Of a stretch of 64,000 nucleotides of DNA, positions 14,045-26,300 are shown piece by piece; position 1 is the first letter of the stretch, and every line of letters starts with the position of its first letter. The notes below the pieces were generated by a model. That model was not told the origin of the DNA, made no database searches, and saw only the letters and a list, made by a program, of their open reading frames with translations. This DNA is from Cokeromyces recurvatus (lineage: Eukaryota > Mucoromycota > Mucoromycetes > Mucorales > Mucoraceae). The stretch spans positions 186,001-250,000 of the forward strand of contig NW_026251420.1 of the NCBI RefSeq assembly GCF_025118155.1, given 5' to 3'. The translations under genes were made by a program, and so were the position numbers.

Positions 14045-14904
14045 TTAACAACATCCACCATTCTGCTTAGGTTCAAGAGAAGTGCCTTGGCTAACTTTAA
14101 CAGTAGTCTTAGCTTGTGATTGTTGCATAGTAGAGCCCATTCTATCCTTAATCTGCTTAGCCATAGTCAAGAAGGCTTGCTCAACATTAGTAGCATCCTT
14201 GGCAGAAGTTTCCAAAAGGGGTATTTTGAGTGAATCAGCAAATTCCTTTGCTTGTTCACTGTTAACAACCTTCTTATCAACCAAATCACTCTTATTGCCA
14301 ACTAACAATTTATTTACTCCTTCAGCAGCATATCTATCAATTTCCTGTAGCCATTGCTTAACATTATTAAAGGAGTCCTCATCTGTAACATCATAAACGA
14401 CAATGATACCATGTGCACCTCTGTAATAAGATGAGGTAATAGTACGGAAACGTTCTTGACCAGCAGTATCCCACTAATTAAAATAAGAAAAATGAATACA
14501 AAATATTTTTTTATTTTTTATTTTCATGTTTCTTACGATTTGAAGTTTAACTGTCTTGCCTTCTAATTCAATAGTTCTAATTTTCTATTTAAAGAACACG
14601 TAAATATGTTTAAAATAGGTCATCTTAAATAAATAAATAAATAAATAAATAAAAAACTTACAAAATCAACACCGATAGTTGAAATGTAGCTTTCTGTATA
14701 AGTATCATCGGCAAAACGAAGCAAAAGACAAGATTTTCCTACACCAGAGTCACCAATAAGTAAAAGCTTAAAAAGATAATCGCTAAATTAGTAAAGAACA
14801 TAATTAGTTTAAACAGTAAAAGAAAAAAAAATATTTTCGTTTCGACCAAGAAAAAAAAAAAGGAAACGAATAAAAACAAAAAAAACTTACTATTCGGGAT
14901 TCAT
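14045..14904 (-). CDS. YPT1: Rab1/Ypt1 small GTPase
   Basis: Exons 14904-14891 (14 nt), 14782-14662, 14584-14537 and 14473-14045; 203 aa. It starts [22 protein letters not shown] and shows the Ypt1 signature [55 protein letters not shown] and a GGCC tail for double geranylgeranylation. Ypt1 controls ER-to-Golgi transport and early autophagy, and is normally essential. The first coding exon encodes only four complete codons, and the next exon finishes Tyr5. The rest of the gene matches the family in length and motif order. Confidence 0.96.
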
Positions 14905-15213
14905 GATTTCAAAAAATAGATGAAAAAAAAAAATAGAGATAAAAAAGAAAGAAAAAAAAAATATGTGTATTTTTATTCTGAGCGTCATATGCTGTGTGCA
15001 CCATATCAATACAGCATTACAGAACACTTTTTTCCCAAAACTATTGGCACATTTTTAGAAATAATAAGCACATTTTTTTATTTTTCTTTGGCACACATTT
15101 AATTTTAAATTCAGCACAAATAAAAAAAATAAAATAAAATAAAATAATAATTTTTGACACTGATAATAATAGTGAAGTAATGAGATCTTTTAATTAATTA
15201 AATCTAATTAAAA
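14905..15213. other. Intergenic
   Basis: YPT1 promoter side, A-rich. The last part (15120-15150) carries AAAAT repeats before the transposase relic. The ORF at 14920-15102 is A/T-driven and not supported. Confidence 0.5.
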
Positions 15214-16260
15214 ATGAGCTTACAAATTTGCTATGAAGATGGAAAAGGCGATGCTGTCGATGAGTTTTGTAACAATGGTATTCATATGGAAGCTGATGAT
15301 GAAGAACAATTCCCTCTTGACAGTATTACCAACTTTGATGAATATTTAGATCTTAAGCATCCTGAATGAGAGCAAAGGGACGCCAAGGAGATGTTAAAAA
15401 ACATCATGCCCCCTAGTAAGAAAAAACAAAAAGTCATTTATAAAAGGTAAAGCGAAGATATAAATGAGCATTTCTTTTATTTAACTTATGATAAAGACTT
15501 AACACCAAATAAAGTCAGAAAGGAGCTAAATATGGCTCGTCGTACTGCTTACAACTGGTTCGAAAAAAGACTGGGATAGATTTGAAGATAATATACAATC
15601 TGATGAAAATAAAAGAAAAGCTAACAGACCAGTCACTTTATGTCTCAAACGTCAGCAGTCCTTGGAACAAATGTTCAGAGATTTCCCTTCTGCGATCTCG
15701 GATCAAGTCATGGATAGTCTAGTTAACAAGTTTAAGGTTTTAAAAAGTCTCTAAGGACCTCAGTTCATCAATTTATCACTGAAAAGTATGTTTTATCTTT
15801 TTAAAAAGAAAAAGATAAAGCACACTTTTATTCTAAAGAAAGAAGCTCTGCTGAAAACAAGCAAGCAAGCATAGAAAAGAAATGTAATTGAACTCAACGT
15901 TGGAAGAAGGTTGGCTTGGATTTTGAAAGTAATTGTGTTTTTTTTGTTGATGAGTTTGCATTTTATGTGAATCTTAAAAGAATGATAGCCTAGTCAAAGA
16001 AAAGAGTGTAAGCTAAAGTTAGTCAGCTAACAACAAGAACTAAAACAGTAACAATTTTAGATGCTATTTTTTTCTTATGGCGTAATCACTATAAAATTAA
16101 GAAGACCAAGGATACTCTCTAAGAAAAGAAAGACAGCAAGAAGAACGACAGCTACAGCTACTGACCATTACCTTAATTTTATTGCAAGTGTTTTGAATGG
16201 CAAAAAGATAAAAATAGAGAATATATATATATATATATAAAGACAAGTCTATGAAAGCTT
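15214..16260 (+). mobile_element. Decayed Tc1/IS630-type transposase
   Basis: The frame opens MSLQICYEDGKGDAVDEF and meets a TGA at 15367. Homologous-looking sequence continues through further stops and frameshifts. A helix-turn-helix-like stretch (LTPNKVRKELNMARRTAYNW) is followed by a DDE-type segment: VFFVDEFAFYVNLKR, then SKK and AKVSQLTTRTKTVTILDAI. This order resembles the D-loop and the AWSKKG..A....RG..VT..GAI pattern of IS630/Tc1 elements. At least five in-frame breaks make it non-functional. I could not define terminal inverted repeats. The DNA has a more even composition than its flanks. Confidence 0.7.
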
Positions 16261-16779
16261 TATATAGTTTATTGAAGAAAAAGATAATGCAAAAATTGCA
16301 CTAGGGAAAATGAAGATGGTTATTTACCTTGTAAATAATATTAATAAAAATATGATCTTGGCAAAGCAAAAATTAGCGTAATAAAAAGAATCCGAATAAT
16401 TACTGCTCTCAATAAAATAGGTTTATTCTTTTTTTTTTCTTCCTGAGCTGTCGTTATTATAATAAATCATTGCGTTTGAAGTAAGTAACATGTCTGTCTA
16501 CATTAATTCGTAGTGAAATATTCTAGCTATAACAATACCAATTATTCATATAGCTACCATTACGAGTTATTATTACATAATTGTTGTATATAATATGTAT
16601 AACTTATAAACAATTATATAATTGCATATAATAGTCATAATTCTATTGAAGAATACTAATCATTACATAATATATGACATATTCATTATTATCAATCCTC
16701 GAATATTCTAAAAACGACTATTATTAAAACTAAATATTGAATAAATAGTATATCATAAAACACAATATACCAGTTTTAT
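16261..16779. other. Intergenic, between relics
   Basis: Very AT-rich. It contains many short repeats of an ATAATTG/CAATTAT type (16540-16660) that could fold back locally, but no clean terminal inverted repeat of the neighbouring transposase relic was identified by eye. Confidence 0.4.
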
Positions 16780-17700
16780 TTGAATAACCCATTTAGGCTT
16801 TAATAAATAATGGTTTATTTCTATTAACTTTGTTATAAAGCCGACTACAATCATAACAAGCTGCCTTAAGACTGTTGAGGTCTTTTATATTTCCAATCAA
16901 ACTTCTGGGCTCCTTCAAAGAAACTAATTTCCCAGCTCATCGTCTTATCCTTTTCAGTTCTATCTTGTTTGAGCTTCTTAATAAACCCCATTCTTTCTTC
17001 ATAGTCAGAAGCTATTGCTTATTGCTGATAGATGTCTTCCTTATTTGGTTCGTCAGACTTTGTTTTCTGATAATCCCTGAGGTCTTCCTCCGTATAAAGC
17101 TTATCAGATTTTTTTTTTGTTCCTTGACATATTTGACATACTATGGTACATGTTCTGCAATGCTACCTTTTTTTTTTTGATGTAATGCTCGTCGTTCAAG
17201 AGTCATAGAATGTCTTCATAATTGTGCGCAATAAGTATTATTCAATTGCTTTAGTTCATTTACAGATCGAGTATCCTGATCAAGAATGTTTCCATATATA
17301 TCAAGAGATATATGATATAAAATATCCATTGTTGAGTTGGTATTTCTCAGACCCAGATTTATTGAGATGGCTCGGCTTATGAAGAATAGTCCAAAAGCAA
17401 CGAATGAATCTAAATTGGAATCCCGGGCAATATGATCTTTGGGCACTATTCTTATCGATAATACACTATCTGTCTACCCACGCATCATAGGCAGCTGTAA
17501 AATAAGATAAATCGTCACACTTTCTGAAAGTTTCTTTGGCAGAGTCCTCAACTGATTCGGTGCATACTATTAAAATGATTGACTCTGTATCCAATCTTTT
17601 ATACGCTTGAATGCGGTATATGACAACCCTCTTCATAAATATCTTATTCACAGTACTTCAGGACTCTATGATGATAGATAGGCAATCTTCGTCAGCTTTA
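16780..17700 (-). pseudogene. Decayed ORF, possibly PD-(D/E)XK nuclease-like family
   Basis: On the minus strand, pieces in different frames line up into one decayed protein. First is a segment SNIVLVPKADEDCLSIIIES with a stop, then KIFMKRVVIYRIQAYKRLD..IILIVCTES and CDDLSYFTAAYDAWVDR (17651-17466). Next is NLDSFVAFGLFFISRAISIN..LYHISLDIYGNILDQD (17446-17216), then a Lys/Arg-rich helical part to about 16860 with several stops. The hydrophobic strand IIIE followed by YRIQAY-like helices recalls Rpn/PD-(D/E)XK nuclease-like proteins that are repetitive in Mucorales. That assignment comes from memory of general pattern only and is tentative. Breaks make it a pseudogene. Confidence 0.35.
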
Positions 17701-18102
17701 GGAACCAAGACTATATTGCTACATGTTTCATTTGGCCGATCAGGAGAATCATTAAGGTAATCATTTTCTGTATTTAATAGAGCTTTAGTATCAACATTCC
17801 TTATGAAAGGATACCTCAGTATTTTATTTTATTTTATTTTATTTTTTTTCGGTAATCTATTCTATTCTACCATGAACTGATTCGGATTGAACATTTTGTG
17901 CCGTTAAAATAAATCAATGTTATTAATTAAATTTTAAGCTCAGTATGAAAATGGAATATTTTTGTAAAACAAACATGCGTTCATGATTACCTTATTTCTA
18001 CTAAAGAGCGAAGTAAACCAAAAGAAAATAAATTTCATTTTTTTTTTTTTTTTTTTTTTTTAAATCTTTTCTTTTCTTTTCTTTTGTTTACTAACAAATA
18101 AA
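17701..18102. other. Intergenic
   Basis: Contains TTTTA repeats (17821-17850), a T tract of about 22 nt (18039-18060) and CTTTT repeats directly upstream of the prion-like gene's start. No gene seen. Confidence 0.5.
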
Positions 18103-19128
18103 ATGTATCAAAGAGGTGAATCTGATTCTTATCAAGGTAAATTATATATATAAATATATTTAAGTTTATAAAAAAAAAATAGTAAGTATGGATTAAATAA
18201 ACAGGCGGTAATTCTCAACAAAACTATGGCTATGGTCAGCCACAACATCAACAAAATTATGGCTATGGTGAACCACAACAACAACAACAACAAAACTATG
18301 GCTATAGTCAACCACCACCCCAACAACAAAGCTATGGTTATGGTGAGCCACAACAACGACAAAGCTATGGTTATGGTGAGCCACAACAACAACAGCAGCA
18401 TAACTATGGTTATGGACAAGCAGAGCAATCCTACTACGGTTATCAAAAGCCTGATATCTCTCAAGCTGCAAGATTAGCTAAGCAACATGCTCAACAAGAT
18501 GATGATGATGATGATGATGATAGTAAGTTATAATGACTAAAAATTGTATCAATAGTTAACTGATTTATTTCGTTTTTTAGAGGAAAATCTTTTTAGCTCT
18601 ATTCTTAGCAAGGTCTTCGACAGAGATGATGACGATGCTCCACAAAAGCAACAAATGAATGAACATGAGGCACAAACAGCTGCACATGCTTATAATCAAA
18701 TCTATAATCAAAATAATGGACAACCAGGCGGACACTCGTCACGAGATTTAGGTTCTGCAGCTGCTATGCAAGCTTTCAAGTTGTTTTCAGGTGGTCATGG
18801 CGGTCAGCAACAACAACAACAACAAAGTGGTGGCTCTTCAAATCAATTGATTGGTTTAGCTATGGGTGAAGCTATGAAATTATTCAAGGCACAAGGTGGT
18901 AATGCAAGTGGTGCTAACAAGTCAGAAATGCTTCAATCTGCTGCTATGATGGCTATGAAATTATTTATGACGCAACAACAGGGCAATAAACCACAACAAC
19001 AAAGCAGTGGTGGATTAGGTCAAGTTATGAGTATTTTGAGTAGTCTTAGTGGTGGAGGTCAACAGCAACAACAACAACAACATAGTAGTGGAGGAGGTGT
19101 AGCTAGTTTGATAAATAAGCTTTTCTAA
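18103..19128 (+). CDS. Gln/Tyr-rich prion-like protein with AMxAxKLF helices
   Basis: Exons 18103-18136, 18205-18522 and 18581-19128; 299 aa. Residues 12-100 hold about seven imperfect repeats of the type (N/S)YGYG(Q/E)PQQ, then an acidic Asp run. The C-terminal half has three spaced amphipathic repeats, AAAMQAFKLF (177-186), LAMGEAMKLF (210-219) and SAAMMAMKLF (237-246), separated by Gly/Gln-rich linkers, and ends SLINKLF. There is no signal peptide or membrane span. The composition resembles prion-like, phase-separating domains. I do not know a function. It sits between two mobile-element relics, but its splice sites and frame are intact. Confidence 0.8.
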
Positions 19129-20474
19129 AATTTATTTTCGATAAAAAATAAAAAATTTTTATGGGTAAATGAAAAAAAAAATTGGTTGAATATGAGGGGA
19201 AAGAGATTTTTTTTTTTTAATATGCATAAAATTGCTTGTTTGTATATTTTCATAATAAATGCTCTTGTCCAGTTTCTGAATAACATTTAACTTGTTGATG
19301 GCTACAATAATATTATACTTGGGTAGGATAAAGTAGTATATACATATATAATAGATAATTTTAGGTCTTCCCATTAGAGATAGATAGTATATTTCTTATC
19401 GTAAGTGTTATTGTTAAGGATAATTTATCAGGGATTGCTCCAAGTACACAAAATCTAGTAAATATACCAACAACTAGAAGGGTGTAGTTATTTCCTTGTA
19501 AAGATATTGTTATAGGGTCCAGCGGCGTCAATACAAATGTGATTCCATGGAGCATTAGCATAAATTGATTTTAATGGATGATATTTATGTTTTGACAATC
19601 GGGACAGTTTTTTACTGTGTTAAAAGTATCTTCTTTAAGTTTTGTTCAATGAATTCATTCATTATGTAAAGCTGTTAATATAGCTTGAGCATCACGATGT
19701 CCTTCTAAATGAGTTTTCATAAGTAGACTCAGTCTTTCTTCCAGTGCTGGTGTTATTAAATCAGCAGGGCATCATCACACGAGATGTAAGAATAGATCCA
19801 TTGTCGTTGACATTTTTTTGTCTTTTTATTATAATATATATATTATTTGAATTTAAATTGATAGGGTATTTATAAGAATTGTTAAAGAGGTCTGAGATAA
19901 GATGTGAATCAGAAAAATGTTAGTTACGACTGAATAAGATATGTTATAGATAATGAAATCTTAGAAGCTTTAATAATATTTGATGGAGTGGATCAAGAAA
20001 GTTTCAGGAAAATATAGATAGAATTCCTTGAATAAATTTATGATCTGCATGTTTAATCAAGAAACATAACACTATAAGTCGGCTCATGACAGATAGTAAT
20101 AAATGCCTTCTTTCTTTAATGTTGTGTGTGTGTTTTGGCTATCTCTCAAATCTCATATATGAAGCCCATTCCTCGTTTTCTATATTTTATTGAGTGTTAA
20201 AAAATCATGCTATTGGCCCCTTTTTTCCTTTCCTCTAACCAGTATTATTATGCTGTATCCTATATATTCTTAGTCATAATACACACCATGACTCATTATC
20301 CATTCTAATAAATAGTCTACTGCGGCAAATCTGTCATGTTCTTCGTTATTCCTTGTTGTTATATAAATTATTTTAAACTCAGTAAATCGACCTCCATTTA
20401 TAAAACTATGCATAATAGTAAAATGATATTTTATTTTATTTTATCTTATTTTATTTTATTTTATCTTTAAGATT
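19129..20474. other. Intergenic, with an integrase remnant inside
   Basis: Mostly AT-rich. It holds the minus-strand integrase remnant annotated separately at 19370-19790. The 3' end carries TTTTA repeats (20428-20468) just upstream of the GTPase start. No intact gene. Confidence 0.5.
19370..19790 (-). mobile_element. Retrotransposon integrase remnant
   Basis: Minus-strand fragments in shifting frames resemble a Ty3/gypsy-type integrase. An HHCC-like zinc part (HLEGHRDAQAILTALH, then NCPDCQ) is followed by core-like text (PWNHICIDAAGP in one frame, then GNNYTLLVVGIFTRF and AIPDK). That order matches the W..D..GP and NKYILVVVDxFTRF patterns of integrases. Several stops and frameshifts separate the pieces, and no LTR or reverse transcriptase is visible nearby. 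Confidence 0.55.
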
Positions 20475-21803
20475 ATGGCAATTAACAAAGATAATGACCA
20501 TAATATACATTATGAAGGTATGATGGATGAAGCTACTCTATTAGCTTCTGCGCTTTATAAGACTTCTCTAAATGAACATGACAATGTCAACGATTTACTT
20601 GATAATCTAATTAAACATTCTAAACATGATCCTACTGAAAAGAGTCTAAAAGTATTATAAATATATTGAATTATTTGAAAAAAAAACCCAACTTGTATAT
20701 TTATACTTTTTATTATTGTTATTTTCTTTCAATAGGAAACATTATTAAATCCAACACAAGAAGATATAAATCATTTGACGGATATGATTTCTAAACGTAT
20801 GGAAGAGGGTCGAGGAGAGACATTATTTGAAATAGGTTTAGAAGGTAACTTGAATAATTTTTATGGGTATATGTAATACTCTTGTTTAATTACTTTTTAT
20901 TTTATTTTATATACGTTAGAGGATGGAACAAATATGAATTTGACTAAAGAAGATTATGCAACTTGTTTAACGACTCTTAAAACAGTCACAGATACTTTAG
21001 ATGCAGACTTTGCAAACATAGATGATCTTAACGAAAATACTCATATACCAACAACACAGTCAAACACAGTAGCTCATTTAATGATTCGAAAACGACCTAA
21101 ATCTGTTGAGAATTTATTGGAAATTCGTATCGCTGTTCTTGGAAATGTAGACGCAGGCAAGGTACATTGATTTTTTTTCCTTTTTATTACATAAAAATTC
21201 ATTTTTTTTTTTTGTGTGTGTGTGTATATGTGTTATAGTCCACCATGCTGGGTGTCCTCACAAAGGGTATTTTAGATGATGGTCGTGGAAAGGCTCGTGT
21301 TAATCTCTTTCGTCACAAACATGAAATTGAATCAGGTCGTACTTCTAGTGTAGGAGGAGAAATTCTCGGATTTGACTCATGCTCAAGACCTATTTTACAC
21401 ACTAGCACCAATAAAAAACTAACTGCAGGATGGGAAGAAATTACTCGAAAGGCAGCTAAAGTCTTGAGTTTTGTTGATCTTGCAGGTCACGAAAAATATT
21501 TAAAAACAACTGTGTTTGGTATGACTGGATCTGCCCCAGAATTTGCCATGTTAATGGTAGGCGCCAACGCAGGCATGATTGGTATGTCCAAGGAACATTT
21601 AGGTCTGGCCTTATCATTAAGTATCCCTGTTTTGGTTGTTATTACGAAAATTGATCGATGTCCTGATCATGTACTTCAAGAAACATTAAAAGAACTTGCT
21701 ACCATTCTCAAGTCCAAATCATGTCGTAAAATACCATTATTTATTGAGAATAATCATGACGTTGTTATGACTGCTGTAAATATTTAACATTATCATGAGC
21801 TTC

Positions 21804-21843
<40 letters not shown>

Positions 21844-22554
21844 ACTAAACAACTAAATCTTCTTTAATAATAGCAAAACTTTGTTAGTGAAAGACTTTGT
21901 CCTATTTTTCAAATTAGCAATGTGACAGGTCAGGGGCTCGATCTTGTTCGCAACTTTTTAAATATTTTGCCTTCTTTAACTCAATATGCCGTTACAGAAC
22001 CATTTTTATACGAAATCAATGAAACTTATTCAGTCCCTTTTGTGGGTACTGTTGTAAGTGGTATTATTAAATCGGGTGTTATCCATGTAGGAGACAAAGT
22101 TCAATTAGGACCTGATTATAATGGTCAATTCGTGACAACAACCATTAAAGGAATTCATCGAAAACGAGTGGCGGTACCAGCTGCTAAAGCCGGTCAGTCT
22201 GTTACTTTTGCTCTCAAAAATGTGCGGAGAAATACGGTTCGTAAAGGCCAAGTCTTGTTACCGTCTGATACATCACCGCATTGTTCAAGACGATTTGAAG
22301 CTGAAGTGTTAGTACTTTATCATTCAACTACAATAAAATCCAAATATCAAGCAATGGTCCACTGTGGTGCAGTTAGACAGACGGCTAGTATTATTCTTAC
22401 AACAACAACTGAAAAGGAAGTACTTCGGACTGGAGATCGTGCTAAAGTTGTATTTGAATTTGTCAAGAATCCTGAATATTTAACAGTCGGTACTCGATTG
22501 ATTTTCAGAGAAGGGCGAACAAAAGGTGTAGGAAAAATTACTAAATTACTTTAG
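20475..22554 (+). CDS. GTPBP1/GTPBP2-like translational GTPase
   Basis: Exons 20475-20651, 20736-20844, 20920-21161, 21239-21775 and 21874-22554; 581 aa. The N-terminal 165 residues are acidic and helical. The EF-Tu-like G domain follows: P-loop GNVDAGKST (170-178, split by an intron after K), G3 VDLAGHEKY near 255, G4 VITKIDR near 311. Two beta-barrel domains complete it ([38 protein letters not shown]). GTPBP1 homologues act in ribosome rescue or mRNA surveillance and resemble eEF1A/Hbs1. A 35-nt T tract lies in intron 4. Confidence 0.92.
21808..21842. repeat. Poly(T) tract, 35 nt, intronic
   Basis: Lies in intron 4 of the GTPBP1-like gene, on the sense strand, between donor and acceptor. 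Confidence 0.95.
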
Positions 22555-22757
22555 CATTGGGATGTAAAAAGCATTTTTTGATATGCACAAAAAAAAAAAA
22601 GTCAAATAAAACAAAATGAAGTCTCTTTTTAGCAGTGAAAATGTCTTCCTGAAAAAAAAAAAAAAAAAATACATATAAAATTAATAATCCGACAAACTAC
22701 TCTCCCCCCCTTTTTTTTTTCTTTCTTTCTTGATTTTTTATTACTAATTATTCCTTC

Positions 22758-22867
22758 ATGTCATCAATGAGTCATCAATTTCTAAAGAATCCTTATTTTG
22801 CTGTAGTAGGTGCAAGCACATCTCGAGAAAAATTTGGAAATCGAGTTTTACGTTGGTAAGTTTATAA

Positions 22868-22898
<31 letters not shown>

Positions 22899-23355
22899 AA
22901 GTCGCCTCCTTTATTCATATTATGTAAAAAAAAAAAAAAAAGGTATCAATCAAATCATCTCAACGTAACTCCTATTCATCCTGTAAGTTAACAAGAATAA
23001 CAACGATTATTTTCTCTCTTTATATAGATATCAATTATCGTATATGTAAGCCTTTACTTAACGATACTAAGTATAGAAAGAACACATGATTGAAGGATTA
23101 ACTACAAAGGCATCGATTCATGAACTTCCTTATCCTTCACAAACATCGCTTTCTATCGTCACTCCTCCTGCCGTCACACTTCATATCCTTCAAGAGGCAT
23201 ATCATTTGGGCTTCCGTTACTTTTGGTTACAACCTGGTGCTGAAGACGATCAGGTTCGAGCATTTGCAACTACTCATAAAGATACCCTCCATATCATCTT
23301 GGGTGGTCCCTGTATCCTTGTGGATGGACCCAAACTCTTGAAACAAAAGCTTTAA
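22758..23355 (+). CDS. CoA-binding (Rossmann) domain protein
   Basis: Exons 22758-22855, 22943-22982 and 23077-23355; 138 aa. A second in-frame ATG at 22767 is an alternative start. Family text is clear: NPYFAVVGASTSREKFGNRVLRWY, then VTPIHPKE, SIVTPPAVTLHILQEA and YFWLQPGAEDDQV. This is the small CoA_binding_2 type (YccU/succinyl-CoA-ligase-like Rossmann fold). Members bind CoA or a related nucleotide; the reaction is unknown. The stop lies only 40 bp from the convergent AMS1 stop, so the two transcripts must overlap or share polyadenylation space. Confidence 0.88.
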
Positions 23356-23395
23356 TGTTGTTATTATAATACAAAATAATTTATTTTATTTTATT

Positions 23396-26300
23396 TTAAA
23401 ATGTTAATTTAAGAGTGATCACTTCAAAAGGCTTCAATTTAACAAGTAAACCTTCATTCATTTTTCGTTCTTGCTCTTGTTGTTGAAGTTCAAGCACATC
23501 ATCATCTAAAACACGCAAGTTGGTACTAAACGTTCGTTTTCTTATATTGTATGAATGATGTTCAATAGGTATTTCTTCTATATCATCTTCGAGAATATTA
23601 CATTTTACAGCTCGTGTAATGATTTTTGAGCTGGATATTATCTTAGTATATAATAATGTTTTCTTTTTTTATTTCCATTCTATATACCTTATTAAACGAG
23701 CTTGTGCATGTCCTCCATATGCTTCATAGATTCTCATTATCACATGATTCGAATCTTCAGCTTTTTTAATGGTGTCCAAAACTACATTTGGTGCATTCTC
23801 AATTCGAAATTGAGGTAGAGCCGATTTTAAATCGAATGTTTTATCTTCGGCTATTACTCTATATTATATATGTAAATATGTATATTACATGAAAAATATA
23901 AAAATTAAGTTTATTATTACCTCGTAATCAACGGTGAATTGAAATTATATCCTTCTTGAACAACATTGGATTGTAAGAAATGGTTTGGATGTGGATAAAT
24001 AGCATATTTAAATGAATGATGGCCTACATCACAATTTGAATCTGGAGCCTTAGGGGACCTTAAGAGTGATAATCGCATACAATTTTGATAAGCTGAAAAG
24101 CCATATTTACAATCACTCAAGAGAGCCACACCATAACCATACTCAGACATATCTGCATACTTGTGCGCCACTACTTCAAACTTCGCACTCTCCCAACTTG
24201 TATTATAATGAGTGGGCCGTTGTACATATCCATACTGACATTCATAATTCACATGGTCTGTCATGATGTCCCAGGCAAATTCAACTTTAAGGAACTGTCG
24301 ATTTTCATTCCAATCTACCTCGGTCTCAAAGTCAAGACGTTGTGAGTGTATATTCAAGACAACAATTTGACGTAAACGACTGGTCTTTGAGATTTCCTTT
24401 TCAATTAAAATAGAGGCTCGAAGAGGCCCCTGTTCAAGAATCTGGACAGATCCTTCTTCAATTGTCTTGTATTTTTCAAGATGGTAAATTTCAACATCCC
24501 AAGCATCCCAGAAGAGTGGAACATCTTCATAAAGCCGAAAGACATTACCGCGTTCTCCGGCTTTAATTAGTTCGCGTTCTAATTGTTTGTCATAAAGATG
24601 GATAAGGTGACCTGATTGATCAAAGGTGGCTCGAATGAGGGCATTTTCCATCATAATGTTGCTTTGGCTATCTGTTTGTACCTTGGTTCGTTCGCTATCG
24701 TTTATAGATGTAGGGACTGATAAGGGAACACCTATAGCACTTATTGCAGGAATATGTGTCACCAAGACGTAACCAGATTGACCAAATGCGGAAAATTGTT
24801 TCACTATGCTAGTATCATCAAATTCTTTAAGAGGAACCTCTAATACAACAGCCTCTCTTTCCCAAGCTAATGTATTAATGACAGCTAATGACTTTGCATA
24901 ACTATTGACTGGCATGGTCGAAACATGTAGTTTATCGGATTCTTTTCTTGTTTCATGTAATAAAAGTGTCAATAGATCATATCGTATTTGTTTGCCCAAG
25001 ACATCAATTTTAGTAAACATCTGTAAACAATCTTCATAGACCATTTCAATAGCTGATCCTGAAATAACATCATGAAATTGAGTTAAATTAAGCAACTTCC
25101 AAAACTCTGTAAATTCTACTTGTGGATATTGAAATTGATCTGGATATAATAACATTGCAAATGTTGCAAGCATCTCAATGTCTCGTAAAAGGAACTCACA
25201 ACTTCGATTTAGTTTTTTACAGAAGGCTTGTGTTGTATAAATGCCTCTATGCAATTCAAAATACTAAAAGAAAAGAGTTAACGTAAAAAAAAAAGAAAAA
25301 GAAAAGGGCATGTCTCTTACCAATTCTCCTTTCCAATAAGGTAATTCCTTAGATGTCATTTCTATTTGTTGATAAAAGTGTGTCGTTAAAGCCATCTCTG
25401 TCTTTGGTAACCCATCCTTTGAAAGAAAAACAAAAAAGAAAAACAAAAAGAATAAATTGTAAAAATAGGTGTATTACCTTCATTCATATCATACTTACAA
25501 TATTTCTCATTCTTCTTAATCTTTCAATCATTCCTGCTACAGGTCCTCCACCTCCGTCACCATTACCATAAACCAATAAACTTGTATTCGAATACATCTT
25601 ATCACGATGATTCATAAGGCTAAAATAAAGTTAAATATATATAAATTGTATCATGCTTTTTACCTTCTTACTAATTCCTCAGGTGTACATTGGGCATTAT
25701 AGGTCTCTGAGGGTGCCATATGCGTCAATACTTTAGACCCATCTAATCCAATCCACCAAAACGTTGTTAATGGGAATTTGTTAACATTATTCCACGATAA
25801 CTTTTGTGTAAAGAAATAGTCCATATCTGCAAGTTTAACCAGCTGAGGTAACTGTGGTGAATATCCAAATGAATCAGGTAACCAAAATACTTTACAACGT
25901 TTACCAAAGTTCTGCTCGAAAAATCGTTGACTATACATACAGAGATATTATTCATCAATTATACACACACACACATATATATATATGCATCTATTTTATA
26001 ATCTAATACTACCACTCTACCCTAACAAAAATTGTCTACACAGTGATTCACCAGACGGCATAATCGTATCCATTTCAACCCAAGTCTAGTTTAATATTTA
26101 AAAGTTAATATTAATATCGATTTTTGTATTTTTATTTTTGCCTGAATTAGCTTATAGATCCTTTACACCTCCAGTAGGTAAGAACTGTCCAAGGGCTACT
26201 TTTTCAATCATTCTTTCCCATAATTTGTTATAGCGTTCCTTTATCCATTGATATTGTTGTGCCTGTGAACAAACAAATTTATAATCTGGATATCGATCCA

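Noticed and set aside
18132..18471. Two antisense ORFs rich in Leu/Val/His opposite the prion-like gene
   Set aside because: They mirror the CAA/CCA repeat of the sense gene and have no independent coding character.
20420..20470. TTTTA repeats considered as an LTR edge of the integrase remnant
   Set aside because: The same simple repeat occurs at many unrelated places, such as 17821 and 15130, so it is not element-specific.
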